A stretch of 64,000 nucleotides of DNA, taken from positions 434,001 through 498,000 of the forward strand of contig JAEMGR010000009.1 of the NCBI GenBank assembly GCA_016458225.1. The letters are read 5' to 3'. The first letter of the stretch is position 1. Each line of letters begins with the position of its first letter. Shown piece by piece: positions 56,634 to 64,000 of this stretch. Source of the stretch: Myxococcaceae bacterium JPH2. GTDB lineage: Bacteria; Myxococcota; Myxococcia; Myxococcales; Myxococcaceae. Under the pieces are notes generated by a model. That model did not search any database, was not told where the DNA came from, and saw nothing but the letters and a program-made list of their open reading frames with translations. The translations under genes were made by a program, and so were the position numbers.

Positions 56634-57170
56634 ATGACATCGATTTCCATCACCGAGTACGAAACGCGCCTCTTCTGGCAGGGAGCCCACAGCGCGGTGC
56701 TCACCAGTGATCACGCGACGCCCGTGCCCATCGGCCGACCGCTCGCCTTCTCCGAGGACGCGGCCGAGGGACACTGGGAGCCCGAGGCGCTGCTGGTGGG
56801 CGCCGTGGAAGGACGCACGCTCCTGGCCTTCCTGGAGCACGCGCGGGCCGCGGACATCTCCGTCCTCTTCTACCAAAGCTCCGCGCTCGGCCGGGTGATT
56901 GGCGGGACGGGGCGAATGCCCCAGTTCACCGACCTCATCGTGCGCCCGCACGTCGCCGTCCCCACCGACGCCGAGGCCGCGACCGTCCGCGACATCTTCA
57001 CCCAGCTGCCTGGCTGCTGCTTCCCAGGCTCGGTGCTCCACGTCGCGCCGCGCATCGAGGCCGTGGTGGAGACCTGGAGTCACGCGCGCCCAGCGCAGCC
57101 GCGCCCCGCGCAAAGATGCCGCGTGGATGAAACGCTCCGCGTCGCGATGGCGCCCACGCCGGAACGTTGA
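56634..57170 (+). CDS. OsmC/Ohr-superfamily protein lacking the peroxidatic Cys
   Basis: At 178 residues, the pattern ETRLFWQGAHSAVLTSDHAT, then WEPEALLVGAVEGRTLLAFLE, then a beta segment with LIVRPHVAVP and a late GCCFPGSV, matches the OsmC/Ohr fold. In typical members the central helix carries the peroxidatic Cys (AACF-like); here that place is AVEGRTLL and has no Cys. Only the second Cys region (GCCF) remains, so peroxide reductase activity of the usual kind is doubtful. A basic, Pro/Ala-rich tail follows. Confidence 0.75.
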   Translation: MTSISITEYETRLFWQGAHSAVLTSDHATPVPIGRPLAFSEDAAEGHWEPEALLVGAVEGRTLLAFLEHARAADISVLFYQSSALGRVIGGTGRMPQFTDLIVRPHVAVPTDAEAATVRDIFTQLPGCCFPGSVLHVAPRIEAVVETWSHARPAQPRPAQRCRVDETLRVAMAPTPER

Positions 57171-57270
57171 ATTCACAACATAAGCAAAATTCCGTCTCAT
57201 TCTGGATTCATTGAGAAGGTCGGACCTCCTCTTGATGATGCGCCCGCATCCACCCGAGGAGAGACATCTC

Positions 57271-60200
57271 ATGACTGGAATGAAGTGCCGCGCGGCCCTG
57301 GTTTTGGCCGCCGCGTGGCTGGCCCTCAGCGCAGGCAGCGCGCAAGCGCAGACCTATTCGCTGTTCCTTCCCACGGACGTCCCCATCGTCGCGTCCGTCA
57401 CCAATGATTCCGCATCCGTGGAGCTGGGCGTGAAGTTCACGTCCGACGTCGCGGGCGACATCACCGGCATCCGGTTCTACAAAGGCGCGAACAACACGGG
57501 CACCCACGTGGGCAGCCTGTGGAGCAGCACCGGCACGCTGCTCGCCACCGCGACGTTCACGTCCGAGACGGCCACCGGCTGGCAGCAGGTCAGCTTCGCC
57601 ACGCCGGTGCGCATCACGCCGGGGACGACGTACGTGGCCTCGTACCATGCCCCCGTGGGCGCGTATGGCTTCACCGACGCGGGCCTGACGACGGGGCTGG
57701 ACAATCCGCCCCTGCATGCGCTGGCGGGAACCACCTCGGGTGGCAATGGCTTGTTCCAGTACGCCGCCAGCTCCGTGTTCCCCACGAGCAGCTACCGCAA
57801 CTCCAACTATTGGGTGGACGTGGTGTTCCGCCCCGCCGAGCCCGTCACGCTCTGGCCCTCCACCGCCACGCCCGCCGTCGCCTCGGTGACGAACGATGCG
57901 CAGGCCGTGGAGGTGGGCGTGAAGTTCAAGACGGACGTGAGCGGCAACGTGCTCGGCGTGCGCTTCTACAAGGGCGCGGGCAACACCGGCACGCACGTGG
58001 GCAACCTGTGGAGCAACTCCGGCACGCTGCTGGCCACCGCCACGTTCAGCGCCGAGACGGCCACGGGTTGGCAAGAGGTGCGCTTCGCCGCGCCGGTCGC
58101 CATCGCCGCGAACACGCAGTACGTGGCCTCGTACTTCGCGCCCGTGGGCGCGTATGCCTTCAACGACGGCGGGCTCGTCACCGGCCTGGATGCGCCTCCG
58201 CTGCACGCGCTCCCGGGGAACGCCAACGGCGGCAATGGTGTGTATGGCTATGGCGCCACCACCCGCTTCCCCACCCAGAGCTTCAACAACTCGAACTACT
58301 GGGTGGACGTCGTCTTCCAGGCCACGGGCGCGCCTCCGCCCACGCAGCCGCCCGTTCCGGGACTCAGCCTCTGGAGCGCGTCCGCGACGCCCGCCGTCGC
58401 CACCGCGCCCGAGACGCAGGCCATCGAGCTGGGCGTGAAGTTCACGTCCGACCTGGACGGCAAGGTGAAGGGCATCCGCTTCTTCAAGGGCGGCGGCAAC
58501 ACCGGCACGCACGTGGGCAACCTCTGGAGCAGCACCGGCACGCTGCTCGCCACCGCCACGTTCACGTCCGAGACGGCCTCGGGATGGCAGCTCGCGCAGT
58601 TCGCCACGCCCGTGGACATCGCCGCGGGCACCACCTACGTGGCCTCGTACTTCGCGCCCATGGGCGGCTATTCGTATGACTCGGATGGCCTGGTCTCGGG
58701 CATGAACACCCCGCCCCTGCACGCGCTGCCCGGCGGCACCACGGCCGGCGGCAACGGCGTGTTCACCTATGCGAGCACGTCCACCTTCCCTACGCAGAGC
58801 TATCGCTCGACCAACTACTGGGTGGACGTCCTCTTCCAGTCCAACGGTCCGCCGCCGCGCCCAGGTGTCACGGGCGCGGGGCCGGTGCTCGTCGCCACGG
58901 CGCCGGGCAATCCCTTCACGGACTACCTGAAGGAGATCCTCAAGGCCGAGGGCATCACCACGTTCGCCGCCACGGACACCGGCAACCTGGGGTCGACCGT
59001 TTCGCTCAACGACTACAAGGTCGTGATCCTGGGCGAGCAGGCGCTCTCCGCCGCGCAGGTGACGCTGCTCACCAACTGGGTGACCGCGGGCGGCACGCTC
59101 ATCGCCATGCGGCCGGGCGCGAACCTGAACAGCCTGATGGGCCTCAACGCGGCCACGGGCACGCTGGCCAATGGCTATCTGCGCGCGGACACGTCGCAGG
59201 CGCCCGGCCAGGGCATCACCGTGGAGACGGTGCAGTACCACGGCTTGGCGGACCTCCACACGGTGGTGTCCGGCACGCGCGTGGTCGCCACGCTCTACAG
59301 CGACGCGATTACGCCTTCCACCGCCGCCGCCGTCAGCCTGCGTCCGGTGGGCGCCGGCACCGCCATCGCGTTCGCGTATGACCTGGCGAAGTCCGTGGTC
59401 TACACGCGGCAGGGCAACCCCGCGTGGCAGGGCCAGAACCGGGACGGCTCCAACATCGGGCCGCGCGCTCGCTCCGACGACATGTTCTACGGCAACGCGC
59501 TGTACGACCCGCAGCCGGACTGGGTGAACCTGAGCAAGGTCCAGATTCCCCAGGCGGACGAGCAGCAGCGGCTGCTCGCGAACATGCTCCACCTGACGAG
59601 CCCCATCCCCCTGCCGCGCCTCTGGTACTTCCCGCGCGCGAAGAAGGCGGTGGTGGTGATGACGGGCGATGGTCACCCGGGCAACGCCACCGTGGCGCGG
59701 CTCAACCAGTACCTCGCGGCGAGCCCCACCGGGTGCAGCGTGGCGGATTGGGAGTGCGTGCGCTCCACCGTCTACAACTACGTCGGTGGCATCGACGCGA
59801 CGACGGCGGCGTCCTACGTCGCGCAGGGCTTCGAGTACGCCATCCACCTGGACACGGGCTGCACGGACTTCACCGCGACGAACCTGGATCCATCCACGTA
59901 CACGCCGCAGCTCGCGAGCTTCGCGGCCACGTACCCCACCCTGCCCGCGCCCGTCACCAACCGCACGCACTGCATCGTGTGGAGCGACTGGTCCACCCAG
60001 CCCAAGGTGGCGCTGCGCCACGGCATCCGGCTCGACACCAACTACTACTTCTGGCCGCCCGAGTGGGTGCTGGACCGTCCGGGCCTCTTCACGGGCTCGG
60101 GCATTCCCATGCGCTTCGCGGATGAGGACGGCACGCCGCTCGACGTCTATCAGGCCACCACGCAGATGACCGACGAGTCCGGCCAGTCCTTCCCGCTGCA

Positions 60201-60615
60201 CATCGACACGCTGCTCGCCAACGCCGTGGGCCCGCTGGGCTACTACGGCGCCTTCACCGCCAACATGCACGTGGACGTGCAGCCGTCCTCCGGCTCGGAC
60301 GCCATCATCGCGTCCGCGCAGCGCGAGGGCGTGCCCGTCATCAGCGCGAAGCAACTGCTCGAGTGGCTCGACGCGCGCGAGGGGACGCACATCAACACGC
60401 TGGCCTTTACCGGCACGGCGCTCTCCTTCACCGTCACCACCCCGGCGCGCAACCTGTCCTTGATGGTGCCGGTGCACTCGTTCAATGGCCGCACACTCGT
60501 CTCGGTGAGTGTCAATGGCTCAGCAGTCAGCGCACCGCAGCAAACCATCAAGGGTGTCGCCTACGCGTTCGTGAACGCCGCGCAGGCCGGCACCTACGTC
60601 GCGACGTACCAGTGA
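57271..60615 (+). CDS. Secreted protein with three DUF4082 repeats, a GATase-like domain and a deacetylase-like C-terminal part
   Basis: This 1114-residue protein has a Sec signal (MKCRAALVLAAAWLALSAGS, cleavage near AQAQT). Three DUF4082 repeats of about 160 residues follow, each with GVKFTSDVAG-like and THVGNLWSSTGTLLATATF segments (about 57.36-58.85 kb). Next is a ThuA/GATase-like domain (KVVILGEQALSAAQVTLL ... GGTLIAMRPGANL). The last third contains KAVVVMTGDGHPGNATVA and later NRTHCIVWSDW and TNYYFWPPEWVLDRPG, which recall a polysaccharide deacetylase-type barrel. It is probably an exported glycan-active or adhesive protein. The catalytic assignment is uncertain. ATG 57271 has GAGGAGA upstream. 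The 100 bases before it are AT-rich and hold the likely promoter. Confidence 0.82.
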   Translation: MTGMKCRAALVLAAAWLALSAGSAQAQTYSLFLPTDVPIVASVTNDSASVELGVKFTSDVAGDITGIRFYKGANNTGTHVGSLWSSTGTLLATATFTSETATGWQQVSFATPVRITPGTTYVASYHAPVGAYGFTDAGLTTGLDNPPLHALAGTTSGGNGLFQYAASSVFPTSSYRNSNYWVDVVFRPAEPVTLWPSTATPAVASVTNDAQAVEVGVKFKTDVSGNVLGVRFYKGAGNTGTHVGNLWSNSGTLLATATFSAETATGWQEVRFAAPVAIAANTQYVASYFAPVGAYAFNDGGLVTGLDAPPLHALPGNANGGNGVYGYGATTRFPTQSFNNSNYWVDVVFQATGAPPPTQPPVPGLSLWSASATPAVATAPETQAIELGVKFTSDLDGKVKGIRFFKGGGNTGTHVGNLWSSTGTLLATATFTSETASGWQLAQFATPVDIAAGTTYVASYFAPMGGYSYDSDGLVSGMNTPPLHALPGGTTAGGNGVFTYASTSTFPTQSYRSTNYWVDVLFQSNGPPPRPGVTGAGPVLVATAPGNPFTDYLKEILKAEGITTFAATDTGNLGSTVSLNDYKVVILGEQALSAAQVTLLTNWVTAGGTLIAMRPGANLNSLMGLNAATGTLANGYLRADTSQAPGQGITVETVQYHGLADLHTVVSGTRVVATLYSDAITPSTAAAVSLRPVGAGTAIAFAYDLAKSVVYTRQGNPAWQGQNRDGSNIGPRARSDDMFYGNALYDPQPDWVNLSKVQIPQADEQQRLLANMLHLTSPIPLPRLWYFPRAKKAVVVMTGDGHPGNATVARLNQYLAASPTGCSVADWECVRSTVYNYVGGIDATTAASYVAQGFEYAIHLDTGCTDFTATNLDPSTYTPQLASFAATYPTLPAPVTNRTHCIVWSDWSTQPKVALRHGIRLDTNYYFWPPEWVLDRPGLFTGSGIPMRFADEDGTPLDVYQATTQMTDESGQSFPLHIDTLLANAVGPLGYYGAFTANMHVDVQPSSGSDAIIASAQREGVPVISAKQLLEWLDAREGTHINTLAFTGTALSFTVTTPARNLSLMVPVHSFNGRTLVSVSVNGSAVSAPQQTIKGVAYAFVNAAQAGTYVATYQ

Positions 60616-60644
60616 GCCCCACCCGCTCCCTCTGAAAAAGGGCC

Positions 60645-60690
60645 GGGACGGAGCCCGGTGCGCGACGCTGGCACCGGGCTCGACCGTCCC
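60645..60690 (+). terminator. Long hairpin after the DUF4082 gene
   Basis: GGGACGG followed by AGCCCGGTGC (60645-60661) pairs with GCACCGGGCT (60671-60680) and, after a small bulge, CCGTCCC (60684-60690). It begins 30 bases after the stop. No T-run follows. Confidence 0.6.
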
Positions 60691-60791
60691 TCCCTTGGAG
60701 GACAGGCGAGTGTTCGCAATGACAAGCATTCATCTTCTCATTGCCCGAGAGTCCAAGTGTCATGCCTTGGGTACGTGGCGACCATCCGGGC

Positions 60792-61055
60792 ATGAACAGA
60801 CCCGACAAGCATACAAGCGCCCTGGATGAGTCGTGGGATGCCGTCGCGGATGAGTCGTCACCTCCGGACGCGGCCCGGCTGTGGCTCCAAGCGAGCATCC
60901 GCCTGACGCGTTCCCAGGCGGATCTCCATGCCGCCATCTTCTCGAATGACGGCTCCGAGGAGAGCCTCGACCGCTACGCGAGCGCGCGCGCTGAACTCGA
61001 CTCAGCCGAGGCGTGGGCCCTGCGCGTCGCCAAGGCGCTGCCGAAGAGCTCCTAG
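60792..61055 (+). CDS. Small protein of unknown function
   Basis: At 87 residues, it is acidic and probably helical: LDESWDAVADESSPPDAARL, then LWLQASIRLTRSQADLHAAI and SLDRYASARAELDSAEAWAL. No Cys, no membrane segment and no recognised family. ATG 60792 is chosen because upstream codons add low-complexity sequence. Its stop overlaps the stop of the histidine kinase gene on the other strand. Confidence 0.55.
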   Translation: MNRPDKHTSALDESWDAVADESSPPDAARLWLQASIRLTRSQADLHAAIFSNDGSEESLDRYASARAELDSAEAWALRVAKALPKSS

Positions 61056-62128
61056 TTCGCGCCGCGCCACGCGGGGAGTCGGAGCACGAACCGCGCGCCC
61101 GCTCCCGCGCGCGGGGCATAGCGCACCTGTCCGCCGTGGCGTTCGACCAAGCGGCGGACCAACGCGAGCCCCAGGCCCGTGCCCCGGGCCTTGTTCGTCA
61201 CCAGCGGCTCGAACAGGCGATGGCGCAGCGCCGCGTCCACGCCGGGCCCCGAGTCCTCCAGCGCAAGCTCAACCATCGCGCCATCATTCGACGCCGTGAG
61301 GGTCACCGTGCCGCTCGTGCCCACGGCCGCCACCGCGTTCTCCAACAGGTTCACGAACACCTGTCGCAAGAGCAGCGCGTCACCCGCGACGGACGCGAGC
61401 CCATCCAGGCCCTCGGCGTGGAGCCGCACCCCCTCGGGACGCGGCACGGCCTCCCGTGATTCGGCCCAGACCTCTGTCAGCGACACCTCGTGCCGCTCAA
61501 TGGGCGCGTCGCGCACCAGGCCGAGCAGCCCCGACACGATGCGCCCCGCGAGCCTCACCTGCTCGCCCATCCCCGAGAGGATCCGACGCACGCGCTCGTC
61601 GCGAGTCAGCTCCGGGCGGGCCTCCAGCACGGTGACCGAGGTCCCCAGCACGGCCAGCGGGTTGCGCAGCTCATGTCCAATGGCCGCGACCACCTCGCCC
61701 ACCGACGCCAGCCGGGCTTCCCGCGCGTGCTGCCCGTGCCGGAGCTGGAGGACGCACGCGAGTTCTGCGTCCAGCCGGCGACGCAACACCGCGCCAGAGG
61801 ACTCCGCCAACGAGCCCAGGTGCGCTTCGAGCGACTCGCGCACCTGACAGGCAGCGCTCAACAACACGGCGGGAGACAACGTGGAGGCCGCGTCCCACCA
61901 CGGCGCGGGCGCGGGAGGGTTGAGCAGGGCCTCCAATCCAGCGAGGACCCCTGCCTCCAAGGCGGGCACCTCTCCCAGCACCGCATGCGCGCGCAGGCGC
62001 GTGGCCAGCGTCTCCGCGATCCGCGGCAGCTCGGCCTGAAGCGCGGCGCGGACGTCGCTCAGGGCCCGCGCGTCCTCGGGCCCGAGGTGCAGGTGTCGCA
62101 TCGCCTCATCGTGGGGGCTGTCGTTCAT
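61052..62128 (-). CDS. Soluble sensor histidine kinase with an all-helical N-terminal sensor region
   Basis: At 358 residues with no membrane segment, the N-terminal 125 residues (PEDARALSDVRAALQAELPR...) are helical and look like an RsbR-type or globin-coupled sensor fold; no clear heme His is evident. The kinase core has HisKA with the phospho-acceptor in AAIGHELRNPLAVL (His about 152) and an HATPase domain: N-box LRQVFVNLLENAVAAVG, G1 DSGPGVD, G2 GTGLGLALVRRL. No response regulator is adjacent. ATG 62128 is used; a GTG six bases earlier is in frame. Confidence 0.9.
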   Translation of the reverse strand: MNDSPHDEAMRHLHLGPEDARALSDVRAALQAELPRIAETLATRLRAHAVLGEVPALEAGVLAGLEALLNPPAPAPWWDAASTLSPAVLLSAACQVRESLEAHLGSLAESSGAVLRRRLDAELACVLQLRHGQHAREARLASVGEVVAAIGHELRNPLAVLGTSVTVLEARPELTRDERVRRILSGMGEQVRLAGRIVSGLLGLVRDAPIERHEVSLTEVWAESREAVPRPEGVRLHAEGLDGLASVAGDALLLRQVFVNLLENAVAAVGTSGTVTLTASNDGAMVELALEDSGPGVDAALRHRLFEPLVTNKARGTGLGLALVRRLVERHGGQVRYAPRAGAGARFVLRLPAWRGAN

Positions 62129-62194
62129 CGTCACCGCGGCGCAGGGTAGCGCCTGCGCGGGCCCGAGGGTGAGGGCTCGCGCGGACGGCTCCCT

Positions 62195-63370
62195 TCAATG
62201 CGTGGTGCGCGAGGGGCGACGGTTGCCGAGGAGTTGCTCCCGCGTCACCGTCTCGCGGCCGGTGGCCTTGCCTCGCTCCAGCAGCGACTTGAAGCGCAAG
62301 AGGTCATCGTCCATCTGCTTCTTCGGATCCGCGCCCAGCAGCTTCGCGAACGCGTGGCCCAGCGCTCCGGCCGGAGGCTGGTACGAGAGCCGGATGTCCA
62401 CGCGCGTCTTGCCCGAGGGCATGGACTCGAAGCGGACGACGCCTTCGTTCTGCACCGTGGCGCCGCGTTCGCTTCGCCAGGCCAGGAGCCGGTTGGGCAC
62501 GCTGCGCACCGTCACCGCCTCCCACTCGAAGTGGGTCCCCGCGGGCCCCTTCACCCTCCAGCGCGAGCGGTCCTTCGCGATGAGCCGCACCTCATCCACA
62601 TGCGTCATGAAGCGCGGGAAGTTGTGCATGGCCTCCCAGAACGCGAACACCTCCTCGACGGGCGCGTCCACCGTCACGTCCTTGTGCATGACGAGGCCTC
62701 GACCTCGCGCGCCCACGCCCGTGAGCCTCCGCAGGTCCAGGTTCGTCAGCGCGCGCACGCCCAGCAGCGCGCCCCCGAGCCCCGCCGCCACACCGAGAAC
62801 GCCGCCCCGCCGCGCGCCCCACGACAGGAGCCCCAGCCCCCCCATCGTGGAGAGGAACCGCGCCGAGGGTGACCAGTGGCTTCGCAGTCGCGCCCCCGCT
62901 CGCATCGCGCCTCCTTGCAGGGCTGGGTGTCGGCTGGGCTCGTCATGCGTGAGCAGCTTGTCGTCCACGTCCTTGACGCCTCGCACGGCACGCAGGCGCG
63001 CCACCAGGCGGCGAGACTCCGGCGCGAGCACGTCCCCCTCCAGCACCACGTGCCCGTTCAGCGCCGTCACCCGCACCGCGCCAGGATGGGAGCAGACGCG
63101 CCCCAGCGCCGCGCGCAGCCGCTGCTCCAGCGTCGTGTCGGGCACGGGCTCGCCCGTTCGCAGCCGCGCCACGGCCTCACGGAGGAGTCCTCGCGTGCGG
63201 TGGGACAGGTCGCGCGAGACGATGCCCACCGCATCGCTCGCCTCGTGCCCAGCGTGCACCGCGCGGCCCTGCCAATGCGCGCGGCGCCAGCGGCCGTTGC
63301 GTGGATCCGTCCAGTACATCAAGCCCAGTCCGAGGCCCAGGCCTCCAAGTCCCCACCAGCCTGCTCTCAT
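62195..63370 (-). CDS. BON-domain and SRPBCC-domain protein with glycine-rich hydrophobic segments
   Basis: At 391 residues, it starts with a Gly-rich hydrophobic helix (GLGGLGLGLGLMYW). A BON domain follows (about 85-140; VRVTALNGHVVLEGDVL ... VRGVKDVDDKL), then a second Gly-rich hydrophobic region (GVLGVAAGLGGALLGVRALT). The final part is an SRPBCC/START-like domain (KDVTVDAPVEEVFAFWEAMH to VDIRLSYQPPAGALG). BON domains bind membranes, and SRPBCC folds bind hydrophobic ligands, so an envelope role is likely. The start is ATG 63370 with GGAGG seven bases upstream; the longer frame is not supported. Confidence 0.87.
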   Translation of the reverse strand: MRAGWWGLGGLGLGLGLMYWTDPRNGRWRRAHWQGRAVHAGHEASDAVGIVSRDLSHRTRGLLREAVARLRTGEPVPDTTLEQRLRAALGRVCSHPGAVRVTALNGHVVLEGDVLAPESRRLVARLRAVRGVKDVDDKLLTHDEPSRHPALQGGAMRAGARLRSHWSPSARFLSTMGGLGLLSWGARRGGVLGVAAGLGGALLGVRALTNLDLRRLTGVGARGRGLVMHKDVTVDAPVEEVFAFWEAMHNFPRFMTHVDEVRLIAKDRSRWRVKGPAGTHFEWEAVTVRSVPNRLLAWRSERGATVQNEGVVRFESMPSGKTRVDIRLSYQPPAGALGHAFAKLLGADPKKQMDDDLLRFKSLLERGKATGRETVTREQLLGNRRPSRTTH

Positions 63371-63587
63371 GGTTCGGCCTCCGTGTTGGCGTGCGCGTGC
63401 AATCCCATCTCGGGAACGTGACGGCGGACCTCGCACGGGACAGCCACCCCACGCCGCTGCGAGGACAGGGGCTCGGCACCCCGCTCGGCACGGCACTCGG
63501 GCGAAGGGCGCCAGGACGCGCGCCCGCCCTCCCCGCTGGACGCTCTCGTCGCGGCGCCAAAACCGGGTACGCTGCCCGGCTGCCCTC

Positions 63588-64000
63588 ATGCAACGACTGG
63601 ACGTCTCCCGCTCCCTGCCGCTGGACCTCGCCACGCTCGCGTCGCTGGCCGTGACCTCCGTGGGAGGTGCCTGCCTCGTCGGCCTCGTGTCCGTGCCCGA
63701 CTCCGCCGCGTGGCTCGCGGCGTTCGTCATGATGGCGGGCGCGGGTGGCTTCGTCGCCCTGACCGAGCTGAGGCGGGCGCGGAAGGAGCGGGACGCCGCG
63801 CTGGGAAACCTGCGCGACTCGCACACGCTGCGCGACGGCTTCATGGACATCGCCTCCCTGGGCTTCGCCTTCTACGACCGGGAGCTGCGCTACGTGCACG
63901 TCAACGCCGCGCTCGCCGCCATGCATGGCGTGTCCGTGGCCGAGCACCTGGGCCGCCATGTCAGCGAGGTGCTGCCCGCGCTCGGGACGGTGCTGGAAGC
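63588..64000 (+). CDS. Membrane-anchored PAS-domain sensor protein, 3' partial
   Basis: The frame is open from ATG 63588 to the window edge (137 codons). Two membrane helices (LATLASLAVTSVGGACLVGL; WLAAFVMMAGAGGFVAL) are followed by a short coiled coil and the start of a PAS domain (GFAFYDRELRYVHVNAALAA, then HLGRHVSEVLP). A histidine kinase or diguanylate cyclase output outside the window is likely. It is divergent from the BON-SRPBCC gene across 217 bases, in which I see no other gene. Confidence 0.82.
   Translation, partial: MQRLDVSRSLPLDLATLASLAVTSVGGACLVGLVSVPDSAAWLAAFVMMAGAGGFVALTELRRARKERDAALGNLRDSHTLRDGFMDIASLGFAFYDRELRYVHVNAALAAMHGVSVAEHLGRHVSEVLPALGTVLE

Noticed and set aside
62195-63850. 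551-residue version of the BON-SRPBCC protein
   Set aside because: The added residues are antisense to the PAS gene; ATG 63370 has a good ribosome binding site.

Overview
The window is GC-rich, gene-dense DNA with most third codon positions G or C. The gene families point to a myxobacterium, probably Myxococcaceae (inference from gene content only): very large secreted repeat proteins, a histone H1-like tailed protein, many lipoproteins, ClpX-type zinc-finger fusions and HD-GYP regulators. No rRNA, tRNA, IS element, phage gene or CRISPR array was seen. The genes at both ends are cut by the window edge.

Layout. 1-10.3 kb: a secreted M4 (thermolysin-family) metalloprotease ending in a dockerin-like calcium-binding module, followed 6 bases later by a 2075-residue lipoprotein made of 23 alternating Ig-like repeats and a C-terminal beta-rich domain. 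10.3-14.1 kb: an iron(III)-type ABC importer (binding protein, fused permease, ATPase). 14.1-21.0 kb: an RND efflux system (TolC-like, adaptor, pump) behind a LysR regulator. 21.2-28.3 kb: a TPR lipoprotein, an MFS exporter, a DUF3185 protein, RNase R with a long basic tail, and an H1-like tailed protein. 28.4-31.4 kb: moeA, ribA and an MBL-fold hydrolase.

31.4-39.0 kb, minus strand: a lipoate block holding lpdA (E3), a proline-rich tail-anchored protein, lipA, a 2-oxoacid dehydrogenase E2, a TPR/ClpX-zinc-finger/P-loop protein, and a LipB-Nudix fusion. The enzymes that make and attach lipoate lie next to proteins that use it, but no E1 gene is visible. 39.1-40.7 kb: two proteins of unknown function. 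40.96-48.3 kb: a tightly overlapping histidine operon (hisG-D-C-H-A-B-F-N-IE). It is preceded by a short reading frame with seven His codons among 25 and by a terminator hairpin, which looks like classical his attenuation.

48.4-57 kb: thiO, an HD-GYP response regulator, moaA, a DUF4870 protein, thiC under a TPP riboswitch, a CBS-pair protein, a triple-Usp protein and an OsmC-like protein. 57.2-64 kb: a secreted protein with three DUF4082 repeats and a deacetylase-like C-terminal part, a small unknown protein, a soluble histidine kinase, a BON-SRPBCC protein, and the start of a PAS sensor protein. The most notable items are the protease/repeat-lipoprotein pair (a possible cohesin-dockerin-like surface system), the his attenuator, the LipB-Nudix fusion and the TPR-ClpXzf-ATPase protein coupled to it.
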